From CAWBRT01 sp963791145 (lineage in GTDB: Bacteria > Acidobacteriota > Terriglobia > Terriglobales > Acidobacteriaceae), in the NCBI GenBank assembly GCA_963791145.1, contig CAWBRT010000027.1, forward strand, positions 248,001 to 312,000: DNA of 64,000 nucleotides, written 5' to 3'. The notes beneath the pieces were generated by a model. That model was not told where the DNA came from. It worked only from the letters and a program-made list of their open reading frames with translations, and searched no databases. The position numbers and the translations under genes are program-made. Shown here one piece after another: positions 1 to 8,136 of the stretch; the stretch's first letter is position 1, and each line of letters starts with the position of its first letter.

Positions 1-2
1 AG

Positions 3-1055
3 CCCGGGAAGCCAATCTGCCTGGCGGTGACCCACGGAAAACCCGTGGTTATTTTGCCTGGCTTTCCCACCTCCGCGATCTTTACCTTTCACGAGTTCGT
101 GGCGCCGCTGATCCGCGCTTTTGCCGGATTACCGCCGGAGCAACGCGCAACCATCCAGGCGACCTTGCCGATGCAGGTCGGCTCCGAGCGTGGCCGAACC
201 GAATACGTCATGGTTTCACTTGTGCGGTCTTCAGACCAGCGGTTGATGGCTTATCCAACCTCCAAAGGCTCCGGCGCGGTGACGGCTTTCGGCCACGCGG
301 ATGGCTTCTTCTCGATTGGGTCGCAGACGGAAATGGTGGAAGCGGGGGCGGCGGTGAACGTTACCTTGATCGGCGCACAGCATAAACTGGCGGAGCTGGT
401 GGTAATCGGCAGCCACTGTGTCGGGCTCGATGCCATTCTCGGGCGGCTGGTGCGCGAGGGCATTTCCGTCAAGGCATTGAACGTGGGAAGCAGCGGCGGA
501 CTTGCGGCAGCCAGGCGCGGCGAGTGCGACATCGCGGGAGTCCATCTGATGGACCCCGCGACAGGGGAATACAATCGTCCCTTCCTGACGGAGGAACTTG
601 AGCTGGTGCCGGGCTATGGCCGCTTGCAAGGAATCGTTTTTCGCACGGGCGACCAGCGCTTCACAGGCCGTTCAGTCGAAGCCGCCGTCGCCGCCGCTCT
701 GGGTGATTCTGCATGCCTGATGATCAACCGAAACGCGGGAAGCGGCACACGCATCCTGATTGATCGTATGTTGAAGGGAGTCCATCCGGCGGGCTACCAG
801 AGCCAGGCGAAGACGCATAACGCGGTTGCCGTCGCGGTGGCGCAGGCCCGTGCCGACTGGGGCGTCGCCATCGAGACGGTCGCCCGCCAATACAATCTTG
901 GCTTTATTCCCCTGCAGCCTGAGCTGTACGACTTTGTGATTCCCAGGAATCGTCTGGGGAGCAGAACGGTACAGCGCTTTCTCGAACTGCTGCGAGATGA
1001 TTCCGTTCGCGCGGAACTGGAACGGCTCGGCTTTAAGCCTGCGCCTATAGTCTGA
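3..1055 (+). CDS. moeA: Molybdopterin molybdenumtransferase MoeA C-terminus fused to a PBP-like molybdate-binding domain (5' partial)
   Basis: The reading frame is open from the window edge, so the N-terminus is missing; 350 residues are visible. The first ~80 residues carry the end of a MoeA fold (the PGFPTSAIFTF stretch) and its C-terminal domain IV. From about residue 130 onward there is a COG1910-type periplasmic-binding-protein-like domain (LVVIGSHCVGLDAIL; MINRNAGSGTRILID; GVAIETVARQYNLGFIPL). MoeA inserts molybdate into adenylated molybdopterin in the cytoplasm. The fused PBP-like domain, known from many MoeA proteins, is thought to bind the oxyanion or cofactor. The regulator encoded at 2023-3147 has the same domain. 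I take the next ATG (base 27) to be internal, because the homology runs through it. Confidence 0.9.
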   Translation, partial: PGKPICLAVTHGKPVVILPGFPTSAIFTFHEFVAPLIRAFAGLPPEQRATIQATLPMQVGSERGRTEYVMVSLVRSSDQRLMAYPTSKGSGAVTAFGHADGFFSIGSQTEMVEAGAAVNVTLIGAQHKLAELVVIGSHCVGLDAILGRLVREGISVKALNVGSSGGLAAARRGECDIAGVHLMDPATGEYNRPFLTEELELVPGYGRLQGIVFRTGDQRFTGRSVEAAVAAALGDSACLMINRNAGSGTRILIDRMLKGVHPAGYQSQAKTHNAVAVAVAQARADWGVAIETVARQYNLGFIPLQPELYDFVIPRNRLGSRTVQRFLELLRDDSVRAELERLGFKPAPIV

Positions 1056-1065
1056 GCAGGGTTTT

Positions 1066-1374
1066 CTATTTTATGCCCCTGAATACTTCGTAGGCTCGCA
1101 TGAATCTCGGGAAACCTTCCGTCTGTATCAATAGCAGAAGGGCGTGCCCGATTTCCTCGTCGGTCAACCCGGCCTCTTTCCCTTTGTTGATATGCGTCTC
1201 CAGAGCTTTTTTGTGCCCGCTGGAGGCGGAGATGACGATTTTCAGCAACCAGCGGATCTTTTCGGGCAAGGGTCCCGATTTTTCGTGGATCTGCTTTCCC
1301 AGGGCTTCATAATCGGCGTACACTTTGGGAAATTCCGCTTTGAATTTTGTGAAAGCTTCGTGGAAATCCCTCAT
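1066..1374 (-). CDS. Carboxymuconolactone decarboxylase (CMD/AhpD-like) family protein
   Basis: This 102-residue all-helical protein has the length of a single CMD domain. It contains the HKKALETHINKGKEAGLTDEEI segment typical of the family (longest quoted pieces: HKKALETHI, KEAGLTDEEIGHALLL). The CxxC pair that makes AhpD-type members peroxidase-active is absent: the equivalent stretch reads SASSGHKKA. A thiol-disulfide role is therefore unlikely, and a decarboxylase or binding role cannot be specified. It converges on moeA with 10 bp between the stop codons. The start is the first ATG of the frame, preceded by an AG-rich segment (GAGGAAGCAACT). It is unrelated in size to the double-CMD protein at 42.3 kb. 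Confidence 0.8.
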   Translation of the reverse strand: MRDFHEAFTKFKAEFPKVYADYEALGKQIHEKSGPLPEKIRWLLKIVISASSGHKKALETHINKGKEAGLTDEEIGHALLLLIQTEGFPRFMRAYEVFRGIK

Positions 1375-1456
1375 AGTTGCTTCCTCTGCTTAAAGCCGAG
1401 TTAAGTCACACAGGGGCTCAGTAGCATCAAAACGTCGACATCGTTGACCTAGGCTC

Positions 1457-1882
1457 TTATTCCACAGCGAGAATCACATGCCCGGCCTTGAAGGCGGCGC
1501 AGGCATGGTCACCCTTCTTGAAGCCCAGGCTGTGGGCGCTTACGTTGGTAATGATCGCCGTCAGCGACGGTCCGCCATCGACTTTCAGAATCACTTCGCT
1601 GTTCACCGCTCCCTCTTGAACCTTGTCGACGGTGCCGCAAAGAATATTGCGAGTGCTCAACTTCTTGGCATGCAGGTCTTTGCCCAGGATGACCCAACTG
1701 GCCTTGATCAGCGCGGTGGCCTTTACCCCGGGCTTGAGGCCTAGACGATCCACGCTCGCGTTGGTGATGCCGGCGATGATTTTGCCGCCGTTTGCCGTGG
1801 TCAACTCGATTTCAGCATTCACCGCCCCCTTGGTGACGTTGGTCACCGTTCCGGGAAACGTGTTGCGCGCGCTAGTCTGCAT
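1457..1882 (-). CDS. mop: Molbindin: di-Mop (TOBE) molybdate-binding protein
   Basis: The protein is 141 residues long and consists of two tandem Mop/TOBE repeats. Repeat 1 begins ARNTFPGTVTNVTKGAVNAE and repeat 2 begins STRNILCGTVDKVQEGAVNS. Each repeat contains the GAVN(A/S)E strand and a TNxS(V/A)xxLGxKxG loop. Proteins of this type (ModG or di-molbindin) store or buffer molybdate and tungstate in the cytoplasm as trimers or hexamers. I start at MQTSARN because the longer frame reads through the promoter region and a GAGGAGC ribosome-binding site lies just upstream. The start is about 46 bp from the GTAT-N3-ATAC element shared with modA, which points to co-regulation by molybdenum. Confidence 0.9.
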   Translation of the reverse strand: MQTSARNTFPGTVTNVTKGAVNAEIELTTANGGKIIAGITNASVDRLGLKPGVKATALIKASWVILGKDLHAKKLSTRNILCGTVDKVQEGAVNSEVILKVDGGPSLTAIITNVSAHSLGFKKGDHACAAFKAGHVILAVE

Positions 1883-1927
1883 GTGTGCTCCTCGGTCGAT
1901 CCTTTGCAGGAGAATGGACAACCTCGT

Positions 1928-1938
1928 GTATATGATAC
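1928..1938. promoter_or_regulatory. Putative molybdenum-responsive operator upstream of mop
   Basis: An inverted repeat GTAT-ATG-ATAC lies 46-56 bp upstream of the mop start. The same architecture (GTAT-TAT-ATAC) occurs upstream of modA at 5634-5644. On the mop coding strand the wider match is GTATCATATACACG against GTATTATATACAAG at modA. The cognate regulator is inferred to be the HTH-PBP protein at 2023-3147. Confidence 0.5.
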
Positions 1939-2022
1939 GCCAGAGAATTGTCGAACAGCCGCCGTCAAGCGACACATAAGCCGTGTTGGCTTAGATAGAA
2001 GAAGTCGTCATGGGGTTGGAGA

Positions 2023-3147
2023 TCACATCAACCTGTCGCCGGCCGATTTCATGTCATAGCCGGCAAAGCCTTCCAACTCGCGCCGCAGAGAGGCGCGTCC
2101 GAGCGTTTCGATCAAAGCTTCCACCTGGGGAAGTTTCAGGTGAGTCTTGCGTAGTACCAGGTCGTACCGTTTGGTGGACAGCGGGATAAAGTTCAAACCA
2201 AAAACACGAGCTGCCGCTCTGGTGCTGATGCAGCAGTCCGCTTGCCTGTCGTGCACTTGCCTGGCCGCCGGCAGGTGGCCGAGCGCAAGCCGGTCATACC
2301 CTTTTACGTCTTTGCCGGCAAGGCCAAGCCGGTGCAGGAGCGAATCCAGCAAGAGCCTGCATCCCGCTCCCGGCTCGCGGTTGATAATCTTCACATCACG
2401 GCGCACGAAATCGGAGACGCTCCGGATGTTCTTGAGGTTTCCGGGGCTCACCACTATTCCTTCTTCCCACAAGGCGAAAGCGACGACGGCAACGGAATCC
2501 TTGGCGAACATCTTGTTGATCTTCGGCAGATTGGATTCACCGGTCTTGTCATCCAGGATATGAGTTCCGGCGACGTGAATGACCCCATTCTTGAGCAGCT
2601 CCAGCGCCCGCGAGCTGTTCTGATAGGTGATGACCAGCTCGATGTTCTTCCGCCGCAGATGACGGGCAAGAACCGATGCGCCGGGATCGCACCCCGCGAG
2701 CAGCAGCCGGTCACTCTTGTTCCAGTCCTCCTTGAGGATTCCGGCTTTGGTTTTTGCAATTCGCTTCAGGTTGCGGCATGGACCGAGCAGGACGGCATCG
2801 GCCTGCGGCAGACCCCAAGTGCTCGGTTCGGGAGAAGCGGCGATGACCCGGCCATCCACGCCGCACAACTGGAGGGCCTGTCCCGGCTGCATATTGCGGT
2901 CTTCGGACAACAACTCGACGATTTCGGTATAGAACGGCGTCCCCGCGCTCTCTTCGAGGGTAAACAGTTGCTCGACGTTAACGTCCAGGACCCGAGCCAG
3001 CTTCAGGGCTACCGCGGTGTTTGGAACATAGCTGCCCGATTCGATCGCATAAACCGTTTGCCGGCTGATGCCCACCGCGGAAGCCAAGCTGGCAGCGGAA
3101 ATTCCGCGTTGTCGCCGTAAGTTCGCGAGACTGTTTTGCACGTCCAT
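2023..3147 (-). CDS. HTH transcriptional regulator with C-terminal PBP-like molybdate-sensing domain
   Basis: This protein has 374 residues. Residues ~8-60 form a Cro/C1-type (HTH_3) domain (LRRQRGISAASLASAVGISR, QTVYAIESGSYVPN). Residues ~60-150 are a linker domain. From ~150 to 350 there is a COG1910 periplasmic-binding-protein-like domain (LLAGCDPGASVLARHL; INREPGAGCRLLLDSL; VFGLNFIPLSTKRYDL) paralogous to the tail of MoeA at the window start. Regulators of this build sense molybdate or tungstate without being ModE. It is convergent with nothing and divergent from trmO, so the 117-bp gap before trmO should hold both promoters. That gap has an AATACGC...GCGTATT inverted repeat (about 3189-3227) that could be an autoregulatory site, although it differs from the GTAT-N3-ATAC element. 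Confidence 0.85.
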   Translation of the reverse strand: MDVQNSLANLRRQRGISAASLASAVGISRQTVYAIESGSYVPNTAVALKLARVLDVNVEQLFTLEESAGTPFYTEIVELLSEDRNMQPGQALQLCGVDGRVIAASPEPSTWGLPQADAVLLGPCRNLKRIAKTKAGILKEDWNKSDRLLLAGCDPGASVLARHLRRKNIELVITYQNSSRALELLKNGVIHVAGTHILDDKTGESNLPKINKMFAKDSVAVVAFALWEEGIVVSPGNLKNIRSVSDFVRRDVKIINREPGAGCRLLLDSLLHRLGLAGKDVKGYDRLALGHLPAARQVHDRQADCCISTRAAARVFGLNFIPLSTKRYDLVLRKTHLKLPQVEALIETLGRASLRRELEGFAGYDMKSAGDRLM

Positions 3148-3264
3148 AAGCGACCTCAGGAGAGGCGTCGACTACCGACCAAAGCAGAATACGCCACCGG
3201 CGTCTCTATAACAAATTCCGCGTATTTCAAACAAGACAAGCTATTCGTATTCGTGACACAATGT

Positions 3265-3804
3265 ATGCGCTCCACCACCGAGAACAAGACAGCCATGGAC
3301 CGCCCGGATATTTTGGATCCCATTAAGCCGATTGGGACGATTCATACGCCCTTCCGTCAGGCCCAGGGAACCCCCATCCAGAGCTCGGTTGCGAATGGCG
3401 CGGAAGGAACGATCGAGCTCCTTCCCGAATTCGGCCCCGGATTGAAAGACCTCGAAGGCTTCGACCGTCTGTGGCTGATCTATCAATTCGACCGTGCTTC
3501 AGAGCCGCAATTGATCGTTCAGCCGTACCTGGACCCTTCCGAGCATGGCATTTTCGCTACCCGCTCACCGGCCCGCCCAAACAAGATTGGCATGTCTCCC
3601 GTCCGCCTGCTCGGCATCGAAGGGAATCGTATTCGCATCGCCGATGTCGACATGCTGGACGGCACGCCACTGCTCGACATCAAGCCTTACGTGCCGGCCT
3701 TTGACCACTTCCCGATTACACGAACCGGCTGGTACAAGGACACATCACCGGTTGGGGCGGTCGCCGACGGTCGGTTTGAACAGAAGAAAAGCCCGGGAAC
3801 CTGA
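3265..3804 (+). CDS. trmO: TrmO-family (TsaA/YaeB) tRNA-methyltransferase homologue
   Basis: About 179 residues match the single-domain TrmO fold. The segments seen are IGTIHTPFRQAQGTPIQ, EGFDRLWLIYQFDRA, GIFATRSPARPNKIGMS(P)VRL and DMLDGTPLLDIKPYVP, which include the HTPF, RLWLI(Y/F) and ATRSP-RPN-IG signatures. In E. coli the enzyme N6-methylates t6A37 of tRNA-Thr using SAM. COG1720 members also recur near molybdenum/tungsten genes, so a different substrate is possible here. The start is uncertain: ATG at 3265 or ATG at 3295 (169 residues), with no convincing ribosome-binding site for either. The gene is divergent from the PBP-type regulator. Confidence 0.85.
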   Translation: MRSTTENKTAMDRPDILDPIKPIGTIHTPFRQAQGTPIQSSVANGAEGTIELLPEFGPGLKDLEGFDRLWLIYQFDRASEPQLIVQPYLDPSEHGIFATRSPARPNKIGMSPVRLLGIEGNRIRIADVDMLDGTPLLDIKPYVPAFDHFPITRTGWYKDTSPVGAVADGRFEQKKSPGT

Positions 3805-3867
3805 TGCAGCTCCGTACCTGGCATGAGCCTCGCCTCAGGGCGCCTGGCGCACGCTCGGCGAATTGCC

Positions 3868-5349
3868 TTACTTGTCGATTCCTCCCATGCAAAGGTACTT
3901 GATTTCGAGATACTCTTCGATCCCGTATTTGGAACCTTCGCGTCCGAGGCCGGAGTGTTTGACGCCGCCGAACGGCGCCATTTCGTTGGCGATGACGCCA
4001 ACATTAATCCCGACGATGCCGTACTCCAGGGCTTCCGCGATGCGCCACACGCGGCCGATATCCCGGCTGTAGAAGTAGGCGGCCAGCCCGAACTCAGTGT
4101 CGTTGGCCATCTGGATCACTTCCTCCTCGCTGTGGAAGCAGAACAGCGGCGCCAGCGGCCCGAAAGTCTCCTCGCGTGCGACCTTCATTTCTGTTGTTAC
4201 GTCGACCAGGATGGTCGGTTCATAGAATGTGCCGCCCAGCGAATGGCGCTTGCCGCCGGCGGTCACGCGCGCGCCTTTGGCCACGGCGTCGGCAATGTGC
4301 TCCTCGACCTTTGCCACGGCGTTGCTATCGATGAGCGGTCCCTGCGTTACGCCGGCGTCCATGCCGTTGCCGACTTTAAGCTGTCGCACCTTGTCAGTCA
4401 GCTTGGCGACGAAGGCATCATAGATGCCGTCCTGCACCAGCAGACGATTGGCGCACACGCAGGTCTGTCCCGTGTTGCGGTATTTCGAGGCGATTGCGCC
4501 CTCAACGGCGGCAGTCAGATCGGCATCATCGAAAACAATGAATGGCGCATTTCCGCCCAGCTCGAGCGAGAGTTTCTTCAGCGTTCCCGAGCACTGCTCC
4601 ATCAGCAGCCTTCCGATCTCGGTCGAGCCGGTAAACGACAAGTGGCGCACGATGGGGCTGGAGGTCAGTTCTGCGCCGATCGCCCTGGTATCTCCCGTGA
4701 TCAGGTTGAAGACTCCTTTAGGGAAGCCGGCGCGATCCGCCAGCTCGGCCAACGCCAAAGCCGAAAAGGGAGTGGAGCTGGCGGGCTTAACCACGACCGG
4801 GCAGCCGGCCGCCAGCGCCGGTGCAACCTTGCGGGTAATCATGGCATTGGGAAAATTCCACGGCGTAATAGCGGCACAGACCCCGATCGGCTCCTTGACC
4901 ACAACTATGCGTCGGTCGTTGCTTGGCTGGGGAATCGTGTCGCCGTAGATTCGTTTTCCCTCCTCCGCAAACCACTCGACAAACGAGGCGCCAAAAGCCA
5001 CTTCGCCCTTGGACTCGGCCAGAGGCTTGCCCTGTTCGGCCGTCATCAGCACCGCCAGGTCTTCCTGGTTCTGCAACATCAAATCGAACCAGCGGCGCAG
5101 AACGGCCGCGCGCTCCTTGGCCGTTTTACGGCGCCACGCGGGAAAAGCAGCGTTCGCCGCATCGATGGCGCGGCGAGTCTCGGCCGCACCCATCTTGGGA
5201 ACTTGCCCGATCACTTCGCCGGTAGCGGGGTTGGTGACGTCGAAGGCGGCTTTGTTGTCAGCGTCACACCAGGCGCCATTGAGGTAGCACTGTTGGCGCA
5301 ATAGGGAGGGATCTTTGAGGTTTAACTTCTTCTGTTCAGAAACGATCAT
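3868..5349 (-). CDS. gabD: NAD(P)-dependent succinate-semialdehyde dehydrogenase
   Basis: This is a full-length aldehyde dehydrogenase of 493 residues. The NAD-binding region contains TPWNFPNAM (162-170) and FTGSTEIG (239-246). The general base is Glu263 in LELGGN and the nucleophile is Cys297 in GQTCVCANR. The CxC pair (Cys297/Cys299) is characteristic of GabD-type enzymes, where a disulfide can switch activity off. The C-terminal PFGGVKHSGLGREGS motif is intact. The enzyme would oxidise succinate semialdehyde to succinate in the GABA shunt or sugar-acid degradation. The gene is transcribed away from modA across a 379-bp shared upstream region. A long antisense frame on the plus strand is an overprint of this gene and not a real gene. 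Confidence 0.92.
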   Translation of the reverse strand: MIVSEQKKLNLKDPSLLRQQCYLNGAWCDADNKAAFDVTNPATGEVIGQVPKMGAAETRRAIDAANAAFPAWRRKTAKERAAVLRRWFDLMLQNQEDLAVLMTAEQGKPLAESKGEVAFGASFVEWFAEEGKRIYGDTIPQPSNDRRIVVVKEPIGVCAAITPWNFPNAMITRKVAPALAAGCPVVVKPASSTPFSALALAELADRAGFPKGVFNLITGDTRAIGAELTSSPIVRHLSFTGSTEIGRLLMEQCSGTLKKLSLELGGNAPFIVFDDADLTAAVEGAIASKYRNTGQTCVCANRLLVQDGIYDAFVAKLTDKVRQLKVGNGMDAGVTQGPLIDSNAVAKVEEHIADAVAKGARVTAGGKRHSLGGTFYEPTILVDVTTEMKVAREETFGPLAPLFCFHSEEEVIQMANDTEFGLAAYFYSRDIGRVWRIAEALEYGIVGINVGVIANEMAPFGGVKHSGLGREGSKYGIEEYLEIKYLCMGGIDK

Positions 5350-5728
5350 AAGCTCCTCGCATCTACCGGACCTGAGCTCCGCAGTTTACCGGCTGGCAAC
5401 CAAAGCCAGCCGAGAGTCATAAGGTCGTGTCCTGGACCGGCAGTTCGCGTGTCCGCGGGCATTCGGAGCTTACGAAGCGGGGTTAAGAGCGGTCCAATTG
5501 TTTAATCCAATGGCAGGAATTGCTTTTACGAATCGCCCGGCGGGTACAGCGGCTTGCGGAGAAGATCGCGGTCCCCGTTTCACGATCGCCTACACTCCTC
5601 GTAAATCCTGCGATGTCGTGAGTAAACGACGTTGTATTATATACAAGTCATACAATATGTAACCAGCCGGCGTGTTTCCTGGCGCGGCAAGCCGCCCGTT
5701 GGAGCAGCGATTTTAAGCGGAGGGGCGA
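5350..5728. promoter_or_regulatory. Divergent gabD/modA intergenic region
   Basis: The 379 bp separate two divergent starts. The only regulatory element I can support is the palindrome at 5632-5646 in front of modA. No small ORF with a good ribosome-binding site was seen. Confidence 0.5.
5632..5646. promoter_or_regulatory. Putative molybdenum-responsive operator upstream of modA
   Basis: TTGTAT-TAT-ATACAA is a 15-bp perfect inverted repeat that contains GTAT-N3-ATAC. It begins 97 bp before the modA start and matches the element before mop (1928-1938). Confidence 0.5.
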
Positions 5729-6541
5729 ATGAAAATACGGTCTGGGATCTGCAGCGTGCAGTTCTGGATGAGGCGTTGCTGCCTTATCGGTCTTATTGTC
5801 GCGATCACATGTGGGCTGTTGGCGAGGCCGGCCGCCGCACAGAGCAGTGACGTCCTGGTATTTGCCGCGGCCAGCCTAAAGGATGCTCTGGACGATATCA
5901 CTGCTCAGTATCGGCGCGATACCGGAAAGAATGTTCGCGTCTCGCTGGCGGCTAGCTCGACGCTGGCCAAACAAATTGAAAATGGCGCTCCCGCCGACAT
6001 CTTCATCTCCGCCGACCTCGACTGGATGGACTACCTGGCCAAGCGCAACCTGATCAAGCCGGCCACGCGCAAGAATCTTCTCGGCAACAAGCTGGTGCTG
6101 ATCGCGCCGAGCGATGCCGCTGCGCAAGTCAAGATTCAGCCAGGGTTCCCGCTGGCCAAGCTGCTCGGTGGAGGCAAACTCGCCATGGGCGATACGGCCG
6201 CCGTTCCTGCCGGAAAATACGGCAAAGCGGCGCTGGAGAAGCTCGGCGTCTGGCAGTCGGTTGCGGGCCAGGTTGCCCAGGCGGAGAGCGTGCGTGCTGC
6301 GTTGGCCCTGGTCGCGCGCAAGGAAGCGCCCTTCGGCATTGTCTACCAGACGGACGCCACGGCAGAGCCGAAAGTCAAGGTGATTGGCGTCTTCCCGGCG
6401 GACACGCACCCCCCGATCATCTATCCCATTGCACTCGTTGCGGGCTCCACGAACGCGGATGCCGCTCGGTTCCTTGCTTATCTTTCATCTCCCAAGGCAC
6501 GGCCCTTCTTCGAAAAGCAGGGCTTCACGATCCTGAAGTAG
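5729..6541 (+). CDS. modA: Molybdate ABC transporter substrate-binding protein ModA (copy 1)
   Basis: The protein has 270 residues with a Sec signal peptide ending near AAAQ-SSD (residue ~37). The mature part aligns along its length with E. coli ModA. All five oxyanion-contacting positions known from E. coli ModA are present: Ser of AAASL, Ser of ASSTLAKQI, Ala of VPAGKYG, Val of ESVRAALAL and Tyr of GIVYQTDA. It would capture molybdate or tungstate in the periplasm and deliver it to ModB. It is the first gene of modA-modA-modB-modC, and the second modA starts 14 bp after its stop. The upstream palindrome suggests molybdenum repression. Confidence 0.93.
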   Translation: MKIRSGICSVQFWMRRCCLIGLIVAITCGLLARPAAAQSSDVLVFAAASLKDALDDITAQYRRDTGKNVRVSLAASSTLAKQIENGAPADIFISADLDWMDYLAKRNLIKPATRKNLLGNKLVLIAPSDAAAQVKIQPGFPLAKLLGGGKLAMGDTAAVPAGKYGKAALEKLGVWQSVAGQVAQAESVRAALALVARKEAPFGIVYQTDATAEPKVKVIGVFPADTHPPIIYPIALVAGSTNADAARFLAYLSSPKARPFFEKQGFTILK

Positions 6542-6555
6542 GTGAAGGCATACCA

Positions 6556-7374
6556 ATGAAAAAAGCCTCTAGCGTGTGCTGTCCGCGGTGCCGGGCTATT
6601 CGGCATTGCCTCGTCGGTCTGATTGTGGCAATTGCATGTACGCTGGCGGTGGAGCCGGCAGCGGCGCAGGGCCATGATGTGCTGGTATTTGCAGCCGGCA
6701 ACCTCAAGGAGGCTTTGCGGGATATCACCGGGCAGTTCGAGCGCGAGACCGGTAAGCGCGTCCGCGTCTCGCTCGCGTCAAGCCCGGCACTGGCCAAGCA
6801 AATCGAAAATGGCGCTCCCGCCGATATCTTCATCTCCGCCGATCTCGACTGGATGGACTATCTGGCCAAGCACAACCTGATCAAAACGAGCACTCGCAGG
6901 AATCTGGCTGGCAACAGGCTGGTGCTGATCGCGCCCAAAGACAGCTCCGCACGGACGGTTATCCAGCCAGGATTCCCGCTGTCCAGTCTGCTGGCGGGCG
7001 GCAGGCTGGTAATGTGTGAGACCACGGCGATACCCTGCGGGAAGTACGGCAAGGCATCGCTTGAAAAGCTAGGGGTGTGGCCGTCGGTGGCAGCGCAGGT
7101 CGCGCAGGTAGAGACTGTGCGTGCGGCGTTGGCCCTAGTCGCGCGCAAGGAAGCACCCATCGGCATTGTCTACCAGACGGACGCGCTGGCGGAGCCGAAC
7201 GTCAAAGTGATTGGAATTTTCCCTGAGGACACGCACCCGCCGATCATCTATCCCATTGCGCTTACCGCCGGGTCGACGAATCCGGATGCGGCGGCGTTTT
7301 TCTCTTATCTCCTGTCGTCGAAAGCCAAGCCTTTTTTCGTAAAACAGGGCTTCACTGTGCTCGAGCAGCAGTAG
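6556..7374 (+). CDS. Second, diverged ModA-type substrate-binding protein
   Basis: A tandem paralogue of the preceding modA: 272 residues, with a signal peptide ending near AAAQ-GHD. Long stretches are identical in the two copies (ENGAPADIFISADLDWMDYL). Two of the five oxyanion-ligand positions differ from E. coli ModA and from copy 1: the first-loop Ser is Asn (AAGNLKEAL), and the Ala of VPAGKYG is Cys (IPCGKYG). Ser39, Val and Tyr positions are kept. Asn at the first position is, as I recall, also used by some other ModA proteins, so binding is probably retained, perhaps with altered affinity or oxyanion preference. Six cysteines overall, against two in copy 1, are unusual for a periplasmic protein. 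Confidence 0.88.
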   Translation: MKKASSVCCPRCRAIRHCLVGLIVAIACTLAVEPAAAQGHDVLVFAAGNLKEALRDITGQFERETGKRVRVSLASSPALAKQIENGAPADIFISADLDWMDYLAKHNLIKTSTRRNLAGNRLVLIAPKDSSARTVIQPGFPLSSLLAGGRLVMCETTAIPCGKYGKASLEKLGVWPSVAAQVAQVETVRAALALVARKEAPIGIVYQTDALAEPNVKVIGIFPEDTHPPIIYPIALTAGSTNPDAAAFFSYLLSSKAKPFFVKQGFTVLEQQ

Positions 7375-7425
7375 CATTGGCAATGTCAGGCAGAACGCGC
7401 GGGCCGGCCCGGCGGTGAACGAGTC

Positions 7426-8136
7426 ATGAACTGGTCATCACTCTCCGATTTTTCCGCGGCGGAATGGACCGCCATTCGCCTGAGCCTGAAGGTCGCGATC
7501 TGGGCGGTGGGGATGAGCCTGCCGCTGGGCGTGCTTATGGCCTTCGTGCTCGCGCGTAAGCGATTCTGGGGCCGGGAGGTGCTGGACGTCTTTGTCCACC
7601 TGCCGCTGATTCTGCCGCCGGTTGTGACCGGCTATTTTCTGTTGCTGCTGTTCGGCAGGAGGGGACCTCTGGGCCGGCTGCTTTGGGAGACGATCGGCTT
7701 TACCTTCGCCTTCCGCTGGACAGGCGCGACGCTCGCCTCGGCCGTGGTGGCGTTTCCCCTGATGGTGCGCGCTATTCGGCTCTCGATCGAGGCTGTTGAC
7801 CGGCGGCTTGAAGATGCGGCGGGGACGCTAGGCGCCAACCCCCTGTGGGTATTTGTCACAGTAACTCTCCCGCTGATCCTGCCCGGCATTCTGGCGGGGG
7901 CCATCCTGGCCTTCGCGCGCAGCCTCGGCGAATTCGGGGCGACGATAACCTTCGTTTCCAATATCCCCGGTGAGACGCAGACGTTGCCTACGGCCATCTA
8001 TACGTTCACTCAGGTTCCGGGCGGCGACACAGGTGCATTGAGGCTGACCCTTGTCTCGGTCCTGATCTCTTCCGCGGCGCTTTTCCTGTCGGAGTTCCTG
8101 GCACGGCGCGTCCGCCGGCGGGTGGCTGGCATATGA
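7426..8136 (+). CDS. modB: Molybdate ABC transporter permease ModB
   Basis: 236 residues with about five membrane segments. It contains the EAA-type loop SIEAVDRRLEDAAGTLGANP (about 124-143), which docks onto the ATPase, and the RSLGEFGATITFVSNIPGE motif characteristic of ModB/CysW-type permeases. It forms the membrane channel with ModC. Its TGA overlaps the modC ATG (ATGA), indicating translational coupling. The start is the ATG that follows the GAACGAGTC segment 51 bp after the second modA. Confidence 0.93.
   Translation: MNWSSLSDFSAAEWTAIRLSLKVAIWAVGMSLPLGVLMAFVLARKRFWGREVLDVFVHLPLILPPVVTGYFLLLLFGRRGPLGRLLWETIGFTFAFRWTGATLASAVVAFPLMVRAIRLSIEAVDRRLEDAAGTLGANPLWVFVTVTLPLILPGILAGAILAFARSLGEFGATITFVSNIPGETQTLPTAIYTFTQVPGGDTGALRLTLVSVLISSAALFLSEFLARRVRRRVAGI

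Noticed and set aside
3823..5304. A 493-codon plus-strand frame over gabD
   Set aside because: It is an antisense overprint of a complete aldehyde dehydrogenase with catalytic Glu and Cys; high GC content creates long antisense frames here.
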